DNA from: Kitasatospora griseola
GTDB taxonomy: Bacteria; Actinomycetota; Actinomycetes; Streptomycetales; Streptomycetaceae
Assembly (NCBI RefSeq): GCF_014648555.1
Contig: NZ_BMRI01000028.1
Location: forward strand, 8,588 to 41,512
DNA length: 32,925 bases
Reading direction: 5' to 3'
Below the pieces are notes generated by a model. That model was not told where the DNA came from, made no database searches, and saw only the letters and a list, made by a program, of their open reading frames with translations. A program made the position numbers and the translations under genes. Below, piece after piece: positions 15,316 through 24,896 of the stretch (its first letter is position 1; every line of letters begins with the position of its first letter).

Positions 15316-16923
15316 GTGCTGGACACCCTCGACGCCGCGGCCGTCCGCACCTGGTGCCGGCTCGCGCTGGCAGCCCTCGGCCAGGCCCGCGAGGAGATCG
15401 ACGCACTGAACGTCTACCCGGTTCCGGACGGCGACACCGGCACCAACCTGTATCTGACCGTGGAGTCCGCCGCCGAGGCGCTGGACGTGCTGTTCGCCGA
15501 GGAGGAGCCGCCCGCGCTGGCCGCCGCGGCGACCGCCGCGGCCCGCGGGGCGCTGATCGGGGCGCGGGGCAATTCCGGCGTGATCCTGGCGCAGTGGCTG
15601 CGCGGCCTCGCCGAGGTGCTGTCGGGGGACGGGGAGCTGGGGGAGGCCCTCGACAACGGCGCGCGGTCCGCCTACCAGGCTGTCGCGGAGCCGGTCGAGG
15701 GCACCCTGCTGACCGTCGCCGCGGCTGCCGCCGGCGCCGCGAAGGCCGCGCAGGGGCTGACGGGCCAGGCCCGGGAGGCGTACCGGGCGGCCCGGCAGGC
15801 GCTGCTGCTCACCCCGGACCAGTTGACGGTGCTCGCGGAGGCGGGCGTGGTGGACGCCGGCGGCCGGGGGCTGGTCGCGGTGCTGGGGGCGCTGGTGGAC
15901 GCGGTGTCCGGACAGCAGCCGATGGGGCCGGTCGCGTTGCGGCGCGAGGTGGACCCCGTGGTGGTGGCCGGCTGTGAGGGCCATGAGCGGCCGCCGGGCC
16001 CGGGCCACCCCGCGTTCGAGGTGATCTACCTGCTGGAGGCCGAGGACGGACAGCTGCCGCGGCTGCGCGAGCGGCTGGGGCGGCTCGGCGACTCGCTGGT
16101 GATCGGCGGCGGCGACGGCCTGTGGAACGTCCACGTGCACGTGGACGACGCGGGCGCGGCCGTGGAGGCGGGTGTCGAGGCGGGCCGGCCGTACCGGATC
16201 CGGATCACGCACTTCGCCGAGGCGGCGGCCCGCTCCGGCGAGCGCGAGGAGACCGTCTCGCACGGCCGGGCCGTGCTCAGCGTGGTGACCGGCAGCGGAC
16301 TGGCCCAGCTGTGCGAGCAGGCCGGCTCGGTGGTGCTGGCCGCCGATCCGGACCGGGCCCCAGCGAGCGCCGAACTGGTCGCGGCCGTGCACCGCTGCGC
16401 GGCCCGCGAGGTGATCCTGCTGCTCAACGACCCCGAACTGCGGGCTGCCGCCGGCGCCGCCGCCGACCAGCTGCGCGAGGAGGGCGTGCGGATCGCCGTG
16501 CTGCCGACCCGTTCGCCGGTGCAGGGCCTGGCCGCACTGGCCGTGCACGACGCCGGCCGCCGCTTCGACGAGGACGTGGTCGCCATGACCTCCGCCGCCG
16601 GCGCCACCAGGTACGCCGAACTCGCCGTCGCCGAGGGCGAGTCCTGGACGATGGCCGGCGTCTGCCAGGCGGGCGACGTGCTCGGTCTGATCGACGGCGA
16701 CGTCGCGGTGATCGGCCACGACCTCACCGAGACGGCGCTCACCGTGTTGGACCGGATGATCGCGGCGTCCGGCGAACTCGTCACCCTGGTGCTCGGCGAC
16801 GACTCTCCCGCCGAGCTCGCCGACCGGCTGATCGCGCACGCCAGGCGCACCCGTCCCGAGGTCGACACCGTCGCCTACCAGGGCGGCCAGGAGGCCGCGC
16901 CGCTGCTGATCGGCGTCGAGTGA
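15316..16923 (+). CDS. DAK2-domain protein, FakA-like fatty acid kinase subunit
   Basis: This 535-residue protein has an N-terminal DAK2/DhaL domain (about residues 5-200) with NVYPVPDGDTGTNLYLTVE, the Mg-ATP aspartate loop, then GARGNSGVILAQWLRG and AGVVDAGGRGLVAVLGAL. Middle and C-terminal domains follow (VIGGGDGLWNVHVHVDDAG; FDEDVVAMTSAAGATRYAE), as in the YloV/FakA family. FakA phosphorylates fatty acids held by a DegV-type FakB; no FakB is in the window, so the partner must lie elsewhere. It is not a dihydroxyacetone kinase, because the DAK1 substrate domain is absent. The GTG at 15316 was chosen because CGGAGGAG ends 5 nt upstream. recG follows after 37 nt, probably in one operon. Confidence 0.85.
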   Translation: MLDTLDAAAVRTWCRLALAALGQAREEIDALNVYPVPDGDTGTNLYLTVESAAEALDVLFAEEEPPALAAAATAAARGALIGARGNSGVILAQWLRGLAEVLSGDGELGEALDNGARSAYQAVAEPVEGTLLTVAAAAAGAAKAAQGLTGQAREAYRAARQALLLTPDQLTVLAEAGVVDAGGRGLVAVLGALVDAVSGQQPMGPVALRREVDPVVVAGCEGHERPPGPGHPAFEVIYLLEAEDGQLPRLRERLGRLGDSLVIGGGDGLWNVHVHVDDAGAAVEAGVEAGRPYRIRITHFAEAAARSGEREETVSHGRAVLSVVTGSGLAQLCEQAGSVVLAADPDRAPASAELVAAVHRCAAREVILLLNDPELRAAAGAAADQLREEGVRIAVLPTRSPVQGLAALAVHDAGRRFDEDVVAMTSAAGATRYAELAVAEGESWTMAGVCQAGDVLGLIDGDVAVIGHDLTETALTVLDRMIAASGELVTLVLGDDSPAELADRLIAHARRTRPEVDTVAYQGGQEAAPLLIGVE

Positions 16924-16960
16924 GCCGTGACGTCGGTCCGGTGGTGTGAAATGGGACCCG

Positions 16961-19171
16961 ATGGGCGCTCTCGATGAACCACTGAAGGACCTGGTCGGCG
17001 ACCGCACCGCGAAGGTGCTGGCCGACTCCCTCAAGCTGCGCACGGTCGGCGACCTGCTGCACCACTATCCGCGCCGGTACGTCGAGCGCGGCCAACTCAC
17101 CAGCCTGGACGAGCTGGAGGTGGACGAGCACGTCACCGTGCTGGCCCGGATCGAGAAGGTCACGCTGATCCCGTTCCGCGGCCGCAAGGGCGACCGGCTG
17201 GAAGTGGTGGTCACCGACGGCCGGTCCCGGCTGTCCCTGGTGTTCTTCAACCAGGGCTGGCGGCAGAAGGACCTCAAGCCCGGCCAGCAGGGCCTGTTCG
17301 CCGGCAAGGTCGGCATGTTCAACCGGACGCGTCAACTCGCCTCGCCCGACTACCAGTTGATCGACGACGAGGAGGGCTCGTCGGCGGCGAAGCAGTTCGC
17401 CGGGCGGCTCATCCCGGTCTACCCGGCGAGCGCCCAGCTGCCCAGCTGGAAGCTCTCGCTCTGCGTCGAGCTCGCCCTCACCAAGCACCTGGGGGACGTC
17501 GGCGAGCCGCTGCCCGCCGACCTGCGCGCCGAGCACGACCTGATCCCGCTGCCCGAGGCGCTCGAACTGATCCACCGCCCGCGGAACCAGGTGGAGAAGG
17601 AACGCGCCCAGAACCGGCTGCGCTGGGACGAGGCGTTCGTCCTCCAGGTCGCGCTCGCCCAGCGCCGGGCCGCCGACTCCGCGCTGCCCGCCGTCCCGCG
17701 CCGCGCCGTCCCCGGCGGCGTGCTGGACGCCTTCGACGCCCGGCTGCCGTTCACGCTGACGGACGGCCAGCAGAAGGTGTGCGCCGAGATCTTCGCCGAC
17801 CTCGCCACCGAACACCCCATGCACCGGCTGCTGCAGGGCGAGGTCGGCTCCGGCAAGACCCTGGTCGCGCTGCGCGCCATGCTCGCCGTGGTCGACGCCG
17901 GCGGCCAGGCCGTGCTGCTCGCGCCCACCGAGGTGCTCGCCCAGCAGCACCACCGCTCCATCGTCGAGATGATGGGCGACCTCGCCGAGGCCGGCATGAT
18001 CGGCGGCTCCGAGATCGGCACCCGGGTCGCCCTGCTCACCGGCTCGATGGGCGCCGCCGCCCGCCGCGGCGCGATGCTCGACATGGCCTCCGGCAAGGCC
18101 GGCATCACCATCGGCACGCACGCCCTGATCGAGGACAAGGTGCAGTTCGCCGACCTCGGCCTGGTGGTGGTCGACGAACAGCACCGGTTCGGCGTCGAGC
18201 AGCGCGACGCGCTGCGGGCCAAGGGCGAACAGCCCCCGCACCTGCTGGTGATGACCGCCACCCCGATCCCGCGCACCGTCGCGATGACGGTCTTCGGCGA
18301 CCTGGAGACCTCCGTCCTCGACCAGCTGCCGTCCGGCCGCTCCCCGATCTCCACCCACGTCGTCCCCGCCCTGGAGAAGCCCAACTTCCTCACCCGCGCC
18401 TGGGAGCGCGTCCGCGAGGAGGTCGGCAAGGGCCACCAGGCGTACGTGGTCTGCCCGCGGATCGGCGACGAGGACGAGCAGCCGAAGGGGAAGAAGAAGC
18501 GCAAGGAGGACCCGGAGGAGGTCGACGCAGGCGGCGGCGCGGACAGCGAGGAGCGGCGGCCCCCGCTCGCCGTCGTGGAGACCGCGGACAAGCTCGCCAA
18601 GGGCCCGCTCGCCGGACTGCGGGTGGAGATCCTGCACGGCCGGCTCGCGCCCGAGGCCAAGGACGACGTGATGCGCCGCTTCGCCGCCGGCGAGGTCGAC
18701 GTGCTGGTCGCCACCACCGTCATCGAGGTCGGCGTCAACGTCCCCAACTCCACCGTCATGGTGATCATGGACGCGGACCGGTTCGGCGTCTCCCAGCTCC
18801 ACCAGCTGCGCGGCCGGGTCGGCCGGGGCTCCGCCGCCGGCCTGTGCCTGCTGGTCAGCGACATGCCCGCGGCCAGCGCCGCCCGCGCCCGGCTCGACGC
18901 GGTGGCCGGCACCCTGGACGGCTTCGCGCTCTCCCGGATCGACCTCGAACAGCGCCGCGAGGGCGACGTGCTCGGCCAGGCGCAGTCCGGCGTGAAGTCC
19001 TCGCTCAAGGTGCTCTCCGTCCTCGACGACGAGGACGTCATCGCCACCGCCCGCGCCGAGGCCACCAGGCTGGTCGCCGTCGACCCCGAACTCGCCGCCC
19101 ACCCCGAGCTGCGCACGGCGCTGGAGAGCCTGCTCGACGAGGACCGCGCGGAGTACCTGGAGAAGGGCTGA
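16961..19171 (+). CDS. recG: ATP-dependent DNA helicase RecG
   Basis: RecG remodels stalled replication forks and branch-migrates Holliday junctions. The 736-residue protein has an N-terminal wedge/OB region (LKLRTVGDLLHHYPRRYVERG), Walker A GEVGSGKT (K299), the Walker B-type box VVDEQHRFGVEQR, MTATPIPRT, ATTVIEVGVNVPNSTVM and QLRGRVGRGS, and a C-terminal TRG region. Between the helicase lobes lies a charged, apparently disordered insert (GKKKRKEDPEEVDAGGGADS) longer than in E. coli RecG. The ATG at 16961 gives MGALDEPLKDLVG, like other streptomycete RecG proteins; a GTG five codons earlier is possible. No clear Shine-Dalgarno is present at either start. Confidence 0.96.
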   Translation: MGALDEPLKDLVGDRTAKVLADSLKLRTVGDLLHHYPRRYVERGQLTSLDELEVDEHVTVLARIEKVTLIPFRGRKGDRLEVVVTDGRSRLSLVFFNQGWRQKDLKPGQQGLFAGKVGMFNRTRQLASPDYQLIDDEEGSSAAKQFAGRLIPVYPASAQLPSWKLSLCVELALTKHLGDVGEPLPADLRAEHDLIPLPEALELIHRPRNQVEKERAQNRLRWDEAFVLQVALAQRRAADSALPAVPRRAVPGGVLDAFDARLPFTLTDGQQKVCAEIFADLATEHPMHRLLQGEVGSGKTLVALRAMLAVVDAGGQAVLLAPTEVLAQQHHRSIVEMMGDLAEAGMIGGSEIGTRVALLTGSMGAAARRGAMLDMASGKAGITIGTHALIEDKVQFADLGLVVVDEQHRFGVEQRDALRAKGEQPPHLLVMTATPIPRTVAMTVFGDLETSVLDQLPSGRSPISTHVVPALEKPNFLTRAWERVREEVGKGHQAYVVCPRIGDEDEQPKGKKKRKEDPEEVDAGGGADSEERRPPLAVVETADKLAKGPLAGLRVEILHGRLAPEAKDDVMRRFAAGEVDVLVATTVIEVGVNVPNSTVMVIMDADRFGVSQLHQLRGRVGRGSAAGLCLLVSDMPAASAARARLDAVAGTLDGFALSRIDLEQRREGDVLGQAQSGVKSSLKVLSVLDDEDVIATARAEATRLVAVDPELAAHPELRTALESLLDEDRAEYLEKG

Positions 19172-19194
19172 GCGGGCCGTTCGAGCAGGACCGA

Positions 19195-19224
19195 TTGTCA
19201 GTGCCCCGGGAGAGAATGTAGTTG
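19195..19224 (+). promoter_or_regulatory. Possible promoter for the HTH gene at 19277
   Basis: TTGTCA (19195-19200), an 18-bp spacer and TAGTTG (19219-19224) make a moderate promoter match between recG and the next gene. The expected leader is about 45 nt. Confidence 0.4.
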
Positions 19225-19276
19225 TTCGGGGCGCACTCCAAGTGGCGTCCCCGGCACGAGACTTGGGGGTCATTGC

Positions 19277-19786
19277 ATGGCATTCCGTCACCTCAACGAG
19301 CTCCCGCTCGGCGACAAGGTCTTCCGGATCGAGGTCGCCAGCGAAGACGACCGCGAAGTCACCCTCACCCTGACCGGCTGGCGCGAGGGCAACTCCGCCA
19401 ACCCGGTCGCCTCCGGCAAGCTCCGCCTCCCGGTGGAGGACGTCGCCTCGCTGCGCATCGCGCTCAACCGCGCCCTGCGCGCGCTGGCGATCGTCGCCGA
19501 CGTCTCCGAGCCCATCCCCGACCGCGACGTGCTGCGCGAGCTCTACCCCGGCCACGGCGCCCCCTGGGTGCCGCAGCACGAGGAGGAACTGGTCCGCCGC
19601 TTCCACGACGGCGACACCATCGCCCGGATCGCCGCCCGCTACGGCCGCACGCCCGACTCCGTCCGCACCAAGCTGCGCGAGCTCGGCCACGACCCGCGCC
19701 GCCCGGAGTACTGCCCGCCGGACGGCTGCCTGTCCTGGTCGCGCTACGCGTCGCCGACGCTGCTGGGTGCGGCTTCCAACGAGTAG
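19277..19786 (+). CDS. Putative helix-turn-helix protein of unknown function
   Basis: I do not recognise this 169-residue protein. Residues 1-85 look like an alpha/beta domain (VFRIEVASEDDREVTLTLTG, then VEDVASLRIALNRALRALAI). Residues 102-136 form a convincing helix-turn-helix resembling sigma-70 region 4 or a resolvase C terminus (EEELVRRFHDGDTIARIAAR, then TPDSVRTKLREL). A proline-rich tail with two cysteines (YCPPDGCLSW) follows. It sits between recG and rsmD, which I recall as adjacent in several Streptomyces genomes, so it may be a lineage-specific insertion. The ATG is preceded by GGGGG with loose spacing. A DNA-binding role is inferred from the HTH only. Confidence 0.75.
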   Translation: MAFRHLNELPLGDKVFRIEVASEDDREVTLTLTGWREGNSANPVASGKLRLPVEDVASLRIALNRALRALAIVADVSEPIPDRDVLRELYPGHGAPWVPQHEEELVRRFHDGDTIARIAARYGRTPDSVRTKLRELGHDPRRPEYCPPDGCLSWSRYASPTLLGAASNE

Positions 19787-19868
19787 GCCCTGACGGGGCT
19801 GCGCGCCCGGCCGGCTGCGATTTGTCGGCTATGGTCGGGCGCGCACCCCCTCCCACCTAAGGAACGTC

Positions 19869-20971
<1,103 letters not shown>

Positions 20972-21100
20972 CGGAGGCGTTGTGAGCGGCGGGGTGGGTG
21001 GCCGTACAGTCTGTACTCCCGGCCCCGGGACCGCGTTTCGCGGCCTCGTGGCACTGCCTCCGCCGCACCTCGGCGGCACACGGAAAGACTGAAGACACCC

Positions 21101-22243
21101 GTGGACGTGCAGCAGAAACTCGACGAGATCATCGCCGTGGTCGAGAAGGCCAAGGCGATGCCGATGTCGTCCTCCTGCGTGGTGAACCGTGCCGAACTGA
21201 CCGGCCTGCTGCGCGAGCTGCGCGACACGATGCCCGCCGAACTCGCCCAGGCGCAGTCGGTGGTGGCGGACCATCAGCAGATGGTGGCCGACGCCCGGGC
21301 GCAGGCCGACCAGATCATCCGCGGCGCGCACGACGAGCGCGGCTCGCTGATCTCCGACACCGAGGTGGTGCGCAAGGCGCAGGCCGAGGCGGACCGGATC
21401 CTCGCCGAGGCCCGCACCGAGGAGCACACCAAGCGCGCCGAGGCGGACGACTACGTCGACTCCAAGCTCGCCAACTTCGAGGTGGTGCTCACCAAGACGC
21501 TCGGCGCGGTCGGCCGCGGCCGGCAGAAGCTGCGCGGCGAGGCCGGGGTGTACCAGCCGGAGGGCGAGGGCTCCGAGGACGGCGAGGAGTTCCAGCCGCA
21601 GCGGGTCAGCCTCAGCCCGGAGGCCGACGAGTACGTCGATGTGAAGCTCGCCACCCTGGAGGCGGTGCTCTCGGCGACCCTGGAGGCGGTCGGCAAGGGC
21701 CGGGACAAGCTGCTCGGCAAGGCCCCGATCGACGAGCTGGGCGCCTACCTGGCCGCCGCCGACGAGGTCCAGCAGCTCAGGAACCGCGCCGAGGCGGTGG
21801 CGGCCGGCTTCGCCGACGCCGACGGCGAGCAGTCCTGGTACGCGGACGTCCCGCAGCAGCAGACCTGGCCGGAGCAGACCCCGGCCGCGGCGGGCTGGCA
21901 GAACCCCGCCGAGGACCAGTACGGCCAGCCGCAGGCCCCGCAGTACGCCGAGGCGTACGGCGGCGGCTACGACCCGGCGGCGGCCCCGCAGGCCGACCCG
22001 TACGGGCAGCCCTACGGCTACCAGCAGCCGGTCGACCCGGCGTACTACCAGCAGCAGCAGTACCAGCAGCCGGGCTACGACCAGTGGGGCAACCCGCTGC
22101 CCGTCGACCCGAACGGCTACCCGCCGCAGCCGCAGCAACTGCCCCAGTTGCCCCAGCAGCAGCAGGCCGGGCTGGACGAGACCAGCTTCTTCGACACCAG
22201 CATGATCGACATGACCCGGCTGCGGGAGCTCGGCGGCCGGTGA
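21101..22243 (+). CDS. Coiled-coil protein with internal duplication (often annotated cell division initiation protein)
   Basis: This 380-residue soluble protein is mainly helical and charged up to about residue 250, with coiled-coil-like runs (ADARAQADQIIRGAHDERGS, VRKAQAEADRILAEARTEE) reminiscent of DivIVA or of ATP-synthase subunit b. A 34-residue unit (EADDYVDSKLANFEVVLTKT...) at residues 114-147 recurs at 174-207 (EADEYVDVKLATLEAVLSAT...), 60 residues apart. Residues 270-360 are a Gln/Pro/Tyr/Gly-rich low-complexity tail, and a conserved-looking end SFFDTSMIDMTRLRELGGR closes it. The cell-division label comes from database habit; the function is not shown by sequence. It starts at GTG with a weak ribosome-binding site. 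Confidence 0.85.
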   Translation: MDVQQKLDEIIAVVEKAKAMPMSSSCVVNRAELTGLLRELRDTMPAELAQAQSVVADHQQMVADARAQADQIIRGAHDERGSLISDTEVVRKAQAEADRILAEARTEEHTKRAEADDYVDSKLANFEVVLTKTLGAVGRGRQKLRGEAGVYQPEGEGSEDGEEFQPQRVSLSPEADEYVDVKLATLEAVLSATLEAVGKGRDKLLGKAPIDELGAYLAAADEVQQLRNRAEAVAAGFADADGEQSWYADVPQQQTWPEQTPAAAGWQNPAEDQYGQPQAPQYAEAYGGGYDPAAAPQADPYGQPYGYQQPVDPAYYQQQQYQQPGYDQWGNPLPVDPNGYPPQPQQLPQLPQQQQAGLDETSFFDTSMIDMTRLRELGGR

Positions 22244-22252
22244 ACGGGCGAG

Positions 22253-22282
22253 TTGGGTTCGGCCCGGACTCTCGGGTAGTCT
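22253..22282 (+). promoter_or_regulatory. Promoter of the DUF177-rpmF-rnc-mutM operon
   Basis: TTGGGT (22253-22258), an 18-bp spacer and TAGTCT (22277-22282) fit the principal-sigma pattern. Transcription would begin near 22289, about 110 nt before the first gene. Confidence 0.55.
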
Positions 22283-22400
22283 GACCACTCCGGCCTGCTC
22301 GTGCCGGGTTCGCCGCGTGCCCGCGTCCGGGCCGCGCACCGCAGGAACCTACAGTCCGCGTCACGCAGGAATGCGTGCGCCACCAGGAAGTCAGGAAGCC

Positions 22401-22994
22401 TTGAACCGCCTCGACCACCGCGACCCGCTCGTGTTCGACACGCATGAGCTCGGCCGTCGCCCCGGCTCGCTGCGCAAGGTGTCCCGCACCCTGGAGGCCC
22501 CCGCGGAGCTGGGCGTCGCGGATGTGATCGGCGTCCCCGAGAAGAGCGAGATCAAGCTGGAGCTCCGCCTGGAGTCCGTGGTCGAGGGCGTGCTGGTCAC
22601 CGGCACCGCCGAGGCCCACGTGACCGGCGAGTGCTCCCGCTGCCTGGAGCCGCTGGAGGACGACCTGGAGGTCGACTTCCAGGAGCTGTACTACTACCCG
22701 GAGTCCGAGGAGCGTCACCGCGCGATCGCGGGAGACGACTTCGACGAGGAGTCCGAGGACGAGACTTACCGTCTGGAGGGCGACCTGTTCGACCTCCAGC
22801 CGGTGCTGCGTGACGCGGTGGTGCTCGCACTGCCGCTGCAGCCGGTGTGCCAGGACGACTGCCTGGGTCTGTGCTCCGAATGCGGGGCCCGCCTGAGCGA
22901 CGACCCGTCGCACCACCACGACGCCGCCGACCCCCGGTGGGCGGCTCTGCAGGGACTCTCCGCCGCCCCCGGCGACGAGGGTGACGAGGAATAA
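22401..22994 (+). CDS. YceD/DUF177 family protein (rRNA-associated)
   Basis: This 197-residue protein has RDPLVFDTHELGRRPGSLRK, ESVVEGVLVTGTAEAHVTGE, the CSRCLEPLEDDLEVDFQELYY core and the cysteine-rich CQDDCLGLCSECGARL, as in streptomycete YceD/DUF177 proteins. The family is almost always encoded just before rpmF and has been linked to 23S rRNA accumulation in E. coli and plants. The TTG at 22401 is chosen because LNRLDHRDPLVFD matches the family start and AGGAAG lies 10 nt upstream; ATG 22371 would add ten residues and is possible. rpmF follows after 49 nt. Confidence 0.88.
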   Translation: MNRLDHRDPLVFDTHELGRRPGSLRKVSRTLEAPAELGVADVIGVPEKSEIKLELRLESVVEGVLVTGTAEAHVTGECSRCLEPLEDDLEVDFQELYYYPESEERHRAIAGDDFDEESEDETYRLEGDLFDLQPVLRDAVVLALPLQPVCQDDCLGLCSECGARLSDDPSHHHDAADPRWAALQGLSAAPGDEGDEE

Positions 22995-23043
22995 GACACA
23001 GCGGTACCCGTGAGGGTCTCGCCGTAGAACCAGGAGATTTACC

Positions 23044-23217
23044 GTGGCTGTTCCGAAGCGGAAGATGTCGCGCAGCAACACGCGTCACCGGCGTTCCAAC
23101 TGGAAGGCCGTCGTGCCCGCGCTCGTCGCGTGCGACCGCTGCCACGAGCCGAAGCTCGCGCACATCGCGTGCCCGAGCTGCGGCACGTACAACCGTCGCC
23201 AGGTCCTCTCGGTCTGA
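23044..23217 (+). CDS. rpmF: 50S ribosomal protein L32
   Basis: This 57-residue L32 begins [20 protein letters not shown]. It keeps the zinc-ribbon cysteines C30/C33 and C43/C46 (ACDRCHEPK and ACPSCG), so it is the zinc-binding form. The GTG start is 8 nt after AGGAGA. It is the second gene of the operon and lies between DUF177 and rnc, the conserved bacterial arrangement. Confidence 0.97.
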   Translation: MAVPKRKMSRSNTRHRRSNWKAVVPALVACDRCHEPKLAHIACPSCGTYNRRQVLSV

Positions 23218-23237
23218 TCGGCGGGGTGCACGGATCG

Positions 23238-24032
23238 ATGTCGGACGGCAGCAATTCCTCTCGCAAGCCGAACCCCGGGACCAACGGGGGTAAGGGCGGC
23301 GGGCCGGCTTCGACCGAATACGACGTCCTGGAAGGGCGCCTCGGGTACCCACTTGAGCGCGCCCTTCTGGTACGTGCCCTGACCCACCGCTCGTACGCGT
23401 ACGAGAACGGCGGGCTGCCCACCAACGAGCGCCTGGAGTTCCTCGGCGACTCGGTGCTGGGCCTGGTGGTGACCGACACCCTCTACCGCCTCCACCCGGA
23501 GGTCGCCGAGGGGACGCTCGCCAAACTCCGCGCCGCGGTGGTCAACTCCCGCGCGCTCGCCGAGGTCGGCCGCGGCCTGGACCTCGGAGCCTTCATCCGG
23601 CTCGGCAAGGGTGAGGAAGGGACCGGCGGCCGCGACAAGTCGTCGATCCTCGCCGACACCGTCGAGGCCGTGATCGGCGCCATCTACCTCGACAAGGGCC
23701 TCGACTCGGCGACGGACTTCGTCCACCAGCTGTTCGACCCGCTGATCGCGGAATCCGCGCTGCTCGGCGCCGGACTCGACTGGAAGACCAGTCTCCAGGA
23801 GCTCACCGCCGCCGTCGGCATCGGTGTTCCCGAGTACGTGGTCACCGAGTCCGGACCGGACCACGAGAAGACCTTCACCGCCGCCGCCCGGGTGGCCGGC
23901 CAGGACTACGGCTCCGGGAGCGGACGCTCCAAGAAGGAAGCCGAGCAGAAGGCCGCCGAATCCGCCTGGCGCGCCATCAAGGCGAAGCAGGACGGCAGCA
24001 CCGAGGGCGACCGGCCGGCCGCGACCGCCTGA
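23238..24032 (+). CDS. rnc: Ribonuclease III (AbsB)
   Basis: RNase III cleaves double-stranded RNA, including rRNA precursors; in S. coelicolor it is AbsB, a global regulator of antibiotic synthesis. The 264-residue protein has a low-complexity N terminus ([12 protein letters not shown]). The endonuclease domain follows with [18 protein letters not shown] (acidic residues E67 and D71) and [14 protein letters not shown] (D140 and E143). A C-terminal double-stranded-RNA-binding domain ([12 protein letters not shown] to [14 protein letters not shown]) completes it. All four catalytic acidic residues are present. The ATG at 23238 is 20 nt after rpmF; GTG 23226 in the same frame is an alternative. 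mutM follows after 5 nt. Confidence 0.96.
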   Translation: MSDGSNSSRKPNPGTNGGKGGGPASTEYDVLEGRLGYPLERALLVRALTHRSYAYENGGLPTNERLEFLGDSVLGLVVTDTLYRLHPEVAEGTLAKLRAAVVNSRALAEVGRGLDLGAFIRLGKGEEGTGGRDKSSILADTVEAVIGAIYLDKGLDSATDFVHQLFDPLIAESALLGAGLDWKTSLQELTAAVGIGVPEYVVTESGPDHEKTFTAAARVAGQDYGSGSGRSKKEAEQKAAESAWRAIKAKQDGSTEGDRPAATA

Positions 24033-24037
24033 CCGCC

Positions 24038-24892
24038 GTGCCCGAACTCCCCGAGGTCGAAGTCGTCCGCCGCGGTCTGGCCCGCTGGGCCGCCGGACGG
24101 ACCGTCAGCGACGTCGAGGTGCTGCACCCGCGCGCCGTCCGCCGACAGGCCGGCGGCGCCGAGGAGTTCACCGCACTGCTGCGCGGCCGCACGCTCGGCG
24201 ATCCGCAGCGCCGCGGCAAGTACCTGTGGGTGCCGCTCGGCGACGGCCTGTCGATGATCGGCCACCTCGGCATGAGCGGCCAACTGCTCGTCCAGGAAGC
24301 CGACATGGCCGATTCGGTGCATCTGCGGGCGCGGCTCCGGTTCGCCGACGGCGGCACCGAACTGCGTTTCGTCGACCAGCGCACCTTCGGCGGCCTCGCC
24401 GTCGAGGAGACCGAGCCGGACGACCCCGAGTCCACTCCGCTCTCGCTCGCCCACATCGCCCGCGACCCGCTCGACGCGCGCTTCGACGACGCCGCGTTCG
24501 TCACCGCGCTGAAGGCCAAGCGCACCACCGTGAAGCGGGCCCTGCTCGACCAGACGCTGATCAGCGGCGTCGGCAACATCTACGCCGACGAGGCGCTGTG
24601 GCGCAGCCGCCTGCACTACGACCGCCCCACCGCCACCCTGACCCGCCCCGCCGCGCTCGAACTGCTCGGCCACGTCCGGGACGTGATGTCGGCGGCGCTG
24701 GCCGTCGGCGGGACGAGCTTCGACTCGCTGTACGTCAACGTCAACGGCGAGAGCGGCTACTTCTCCCGCGACCTGGACGCCTACGGCCGCGAGGGCGAGC
24801 CCTGCCGCCGCTGCGGGACGGCGATGCGCCGCGACGCCTGGATGAACCGCTCCAGCCACTACTGCCCGAAGTGCCAGCGCCGCCCCCGCTGA
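24038..24892 (+). CDS. mutM: Formamidopyrimidine-DNA glycosylase (Fpg/MutM)
   Basis: MutM excises oxidised purines such as 8-oxoguanine and nicks the abasic site. The 284-residue protein begins with the catalytic (M)[13 protein letters not shown]: after Met removal Pro2 is the nucleophile and Glu3 the general acid. [11 protein letters not shown] holds the conserved lysine, and [17 protein letters not shown] is the helix-two-turn-helix. The C-terminal zinc finger is [20 protein letters not shown] followed by CPKC. The GTG start lies 5 nt after the rnc stop. The gene ends 4 nt from the convergent permease gene. Confidence 0.97.
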   Translation: MPELPEVEVVRRGLARWAAGRTVSDVEVLHPRAVRRQAGGAEEFTALLRGRTLGDPQRRGKYLWVPLGDGLSMIGHLGMSGQLLVQEADMADSVHLRARLRFADGGTELRFVDQRTFGGLAVEETEPDDPESTPLSLAHIARDPLDARFDDAAFVTALKAKRTTVKRALLDQTLISGVGNIYADEALWRSRLHYDRPTATLTRPAALELLGHVRDVMSAALAVGGTSFDSLYVNVNGESGYFSRDLDAYGREGEPCRRCGTAMRRDAWMNRSSHYCPKCQRRPR

Positions 24893-24896
24893 CCCG

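Noticed and set aside
15316..16923. Dihydroxyacetone kinase
   Set aside because: Only the DAK2/DhaL domain is present, followed by FakA-type domains; the DAK1 domain that binds dihydroxyacetone covalently through histidine is missing.
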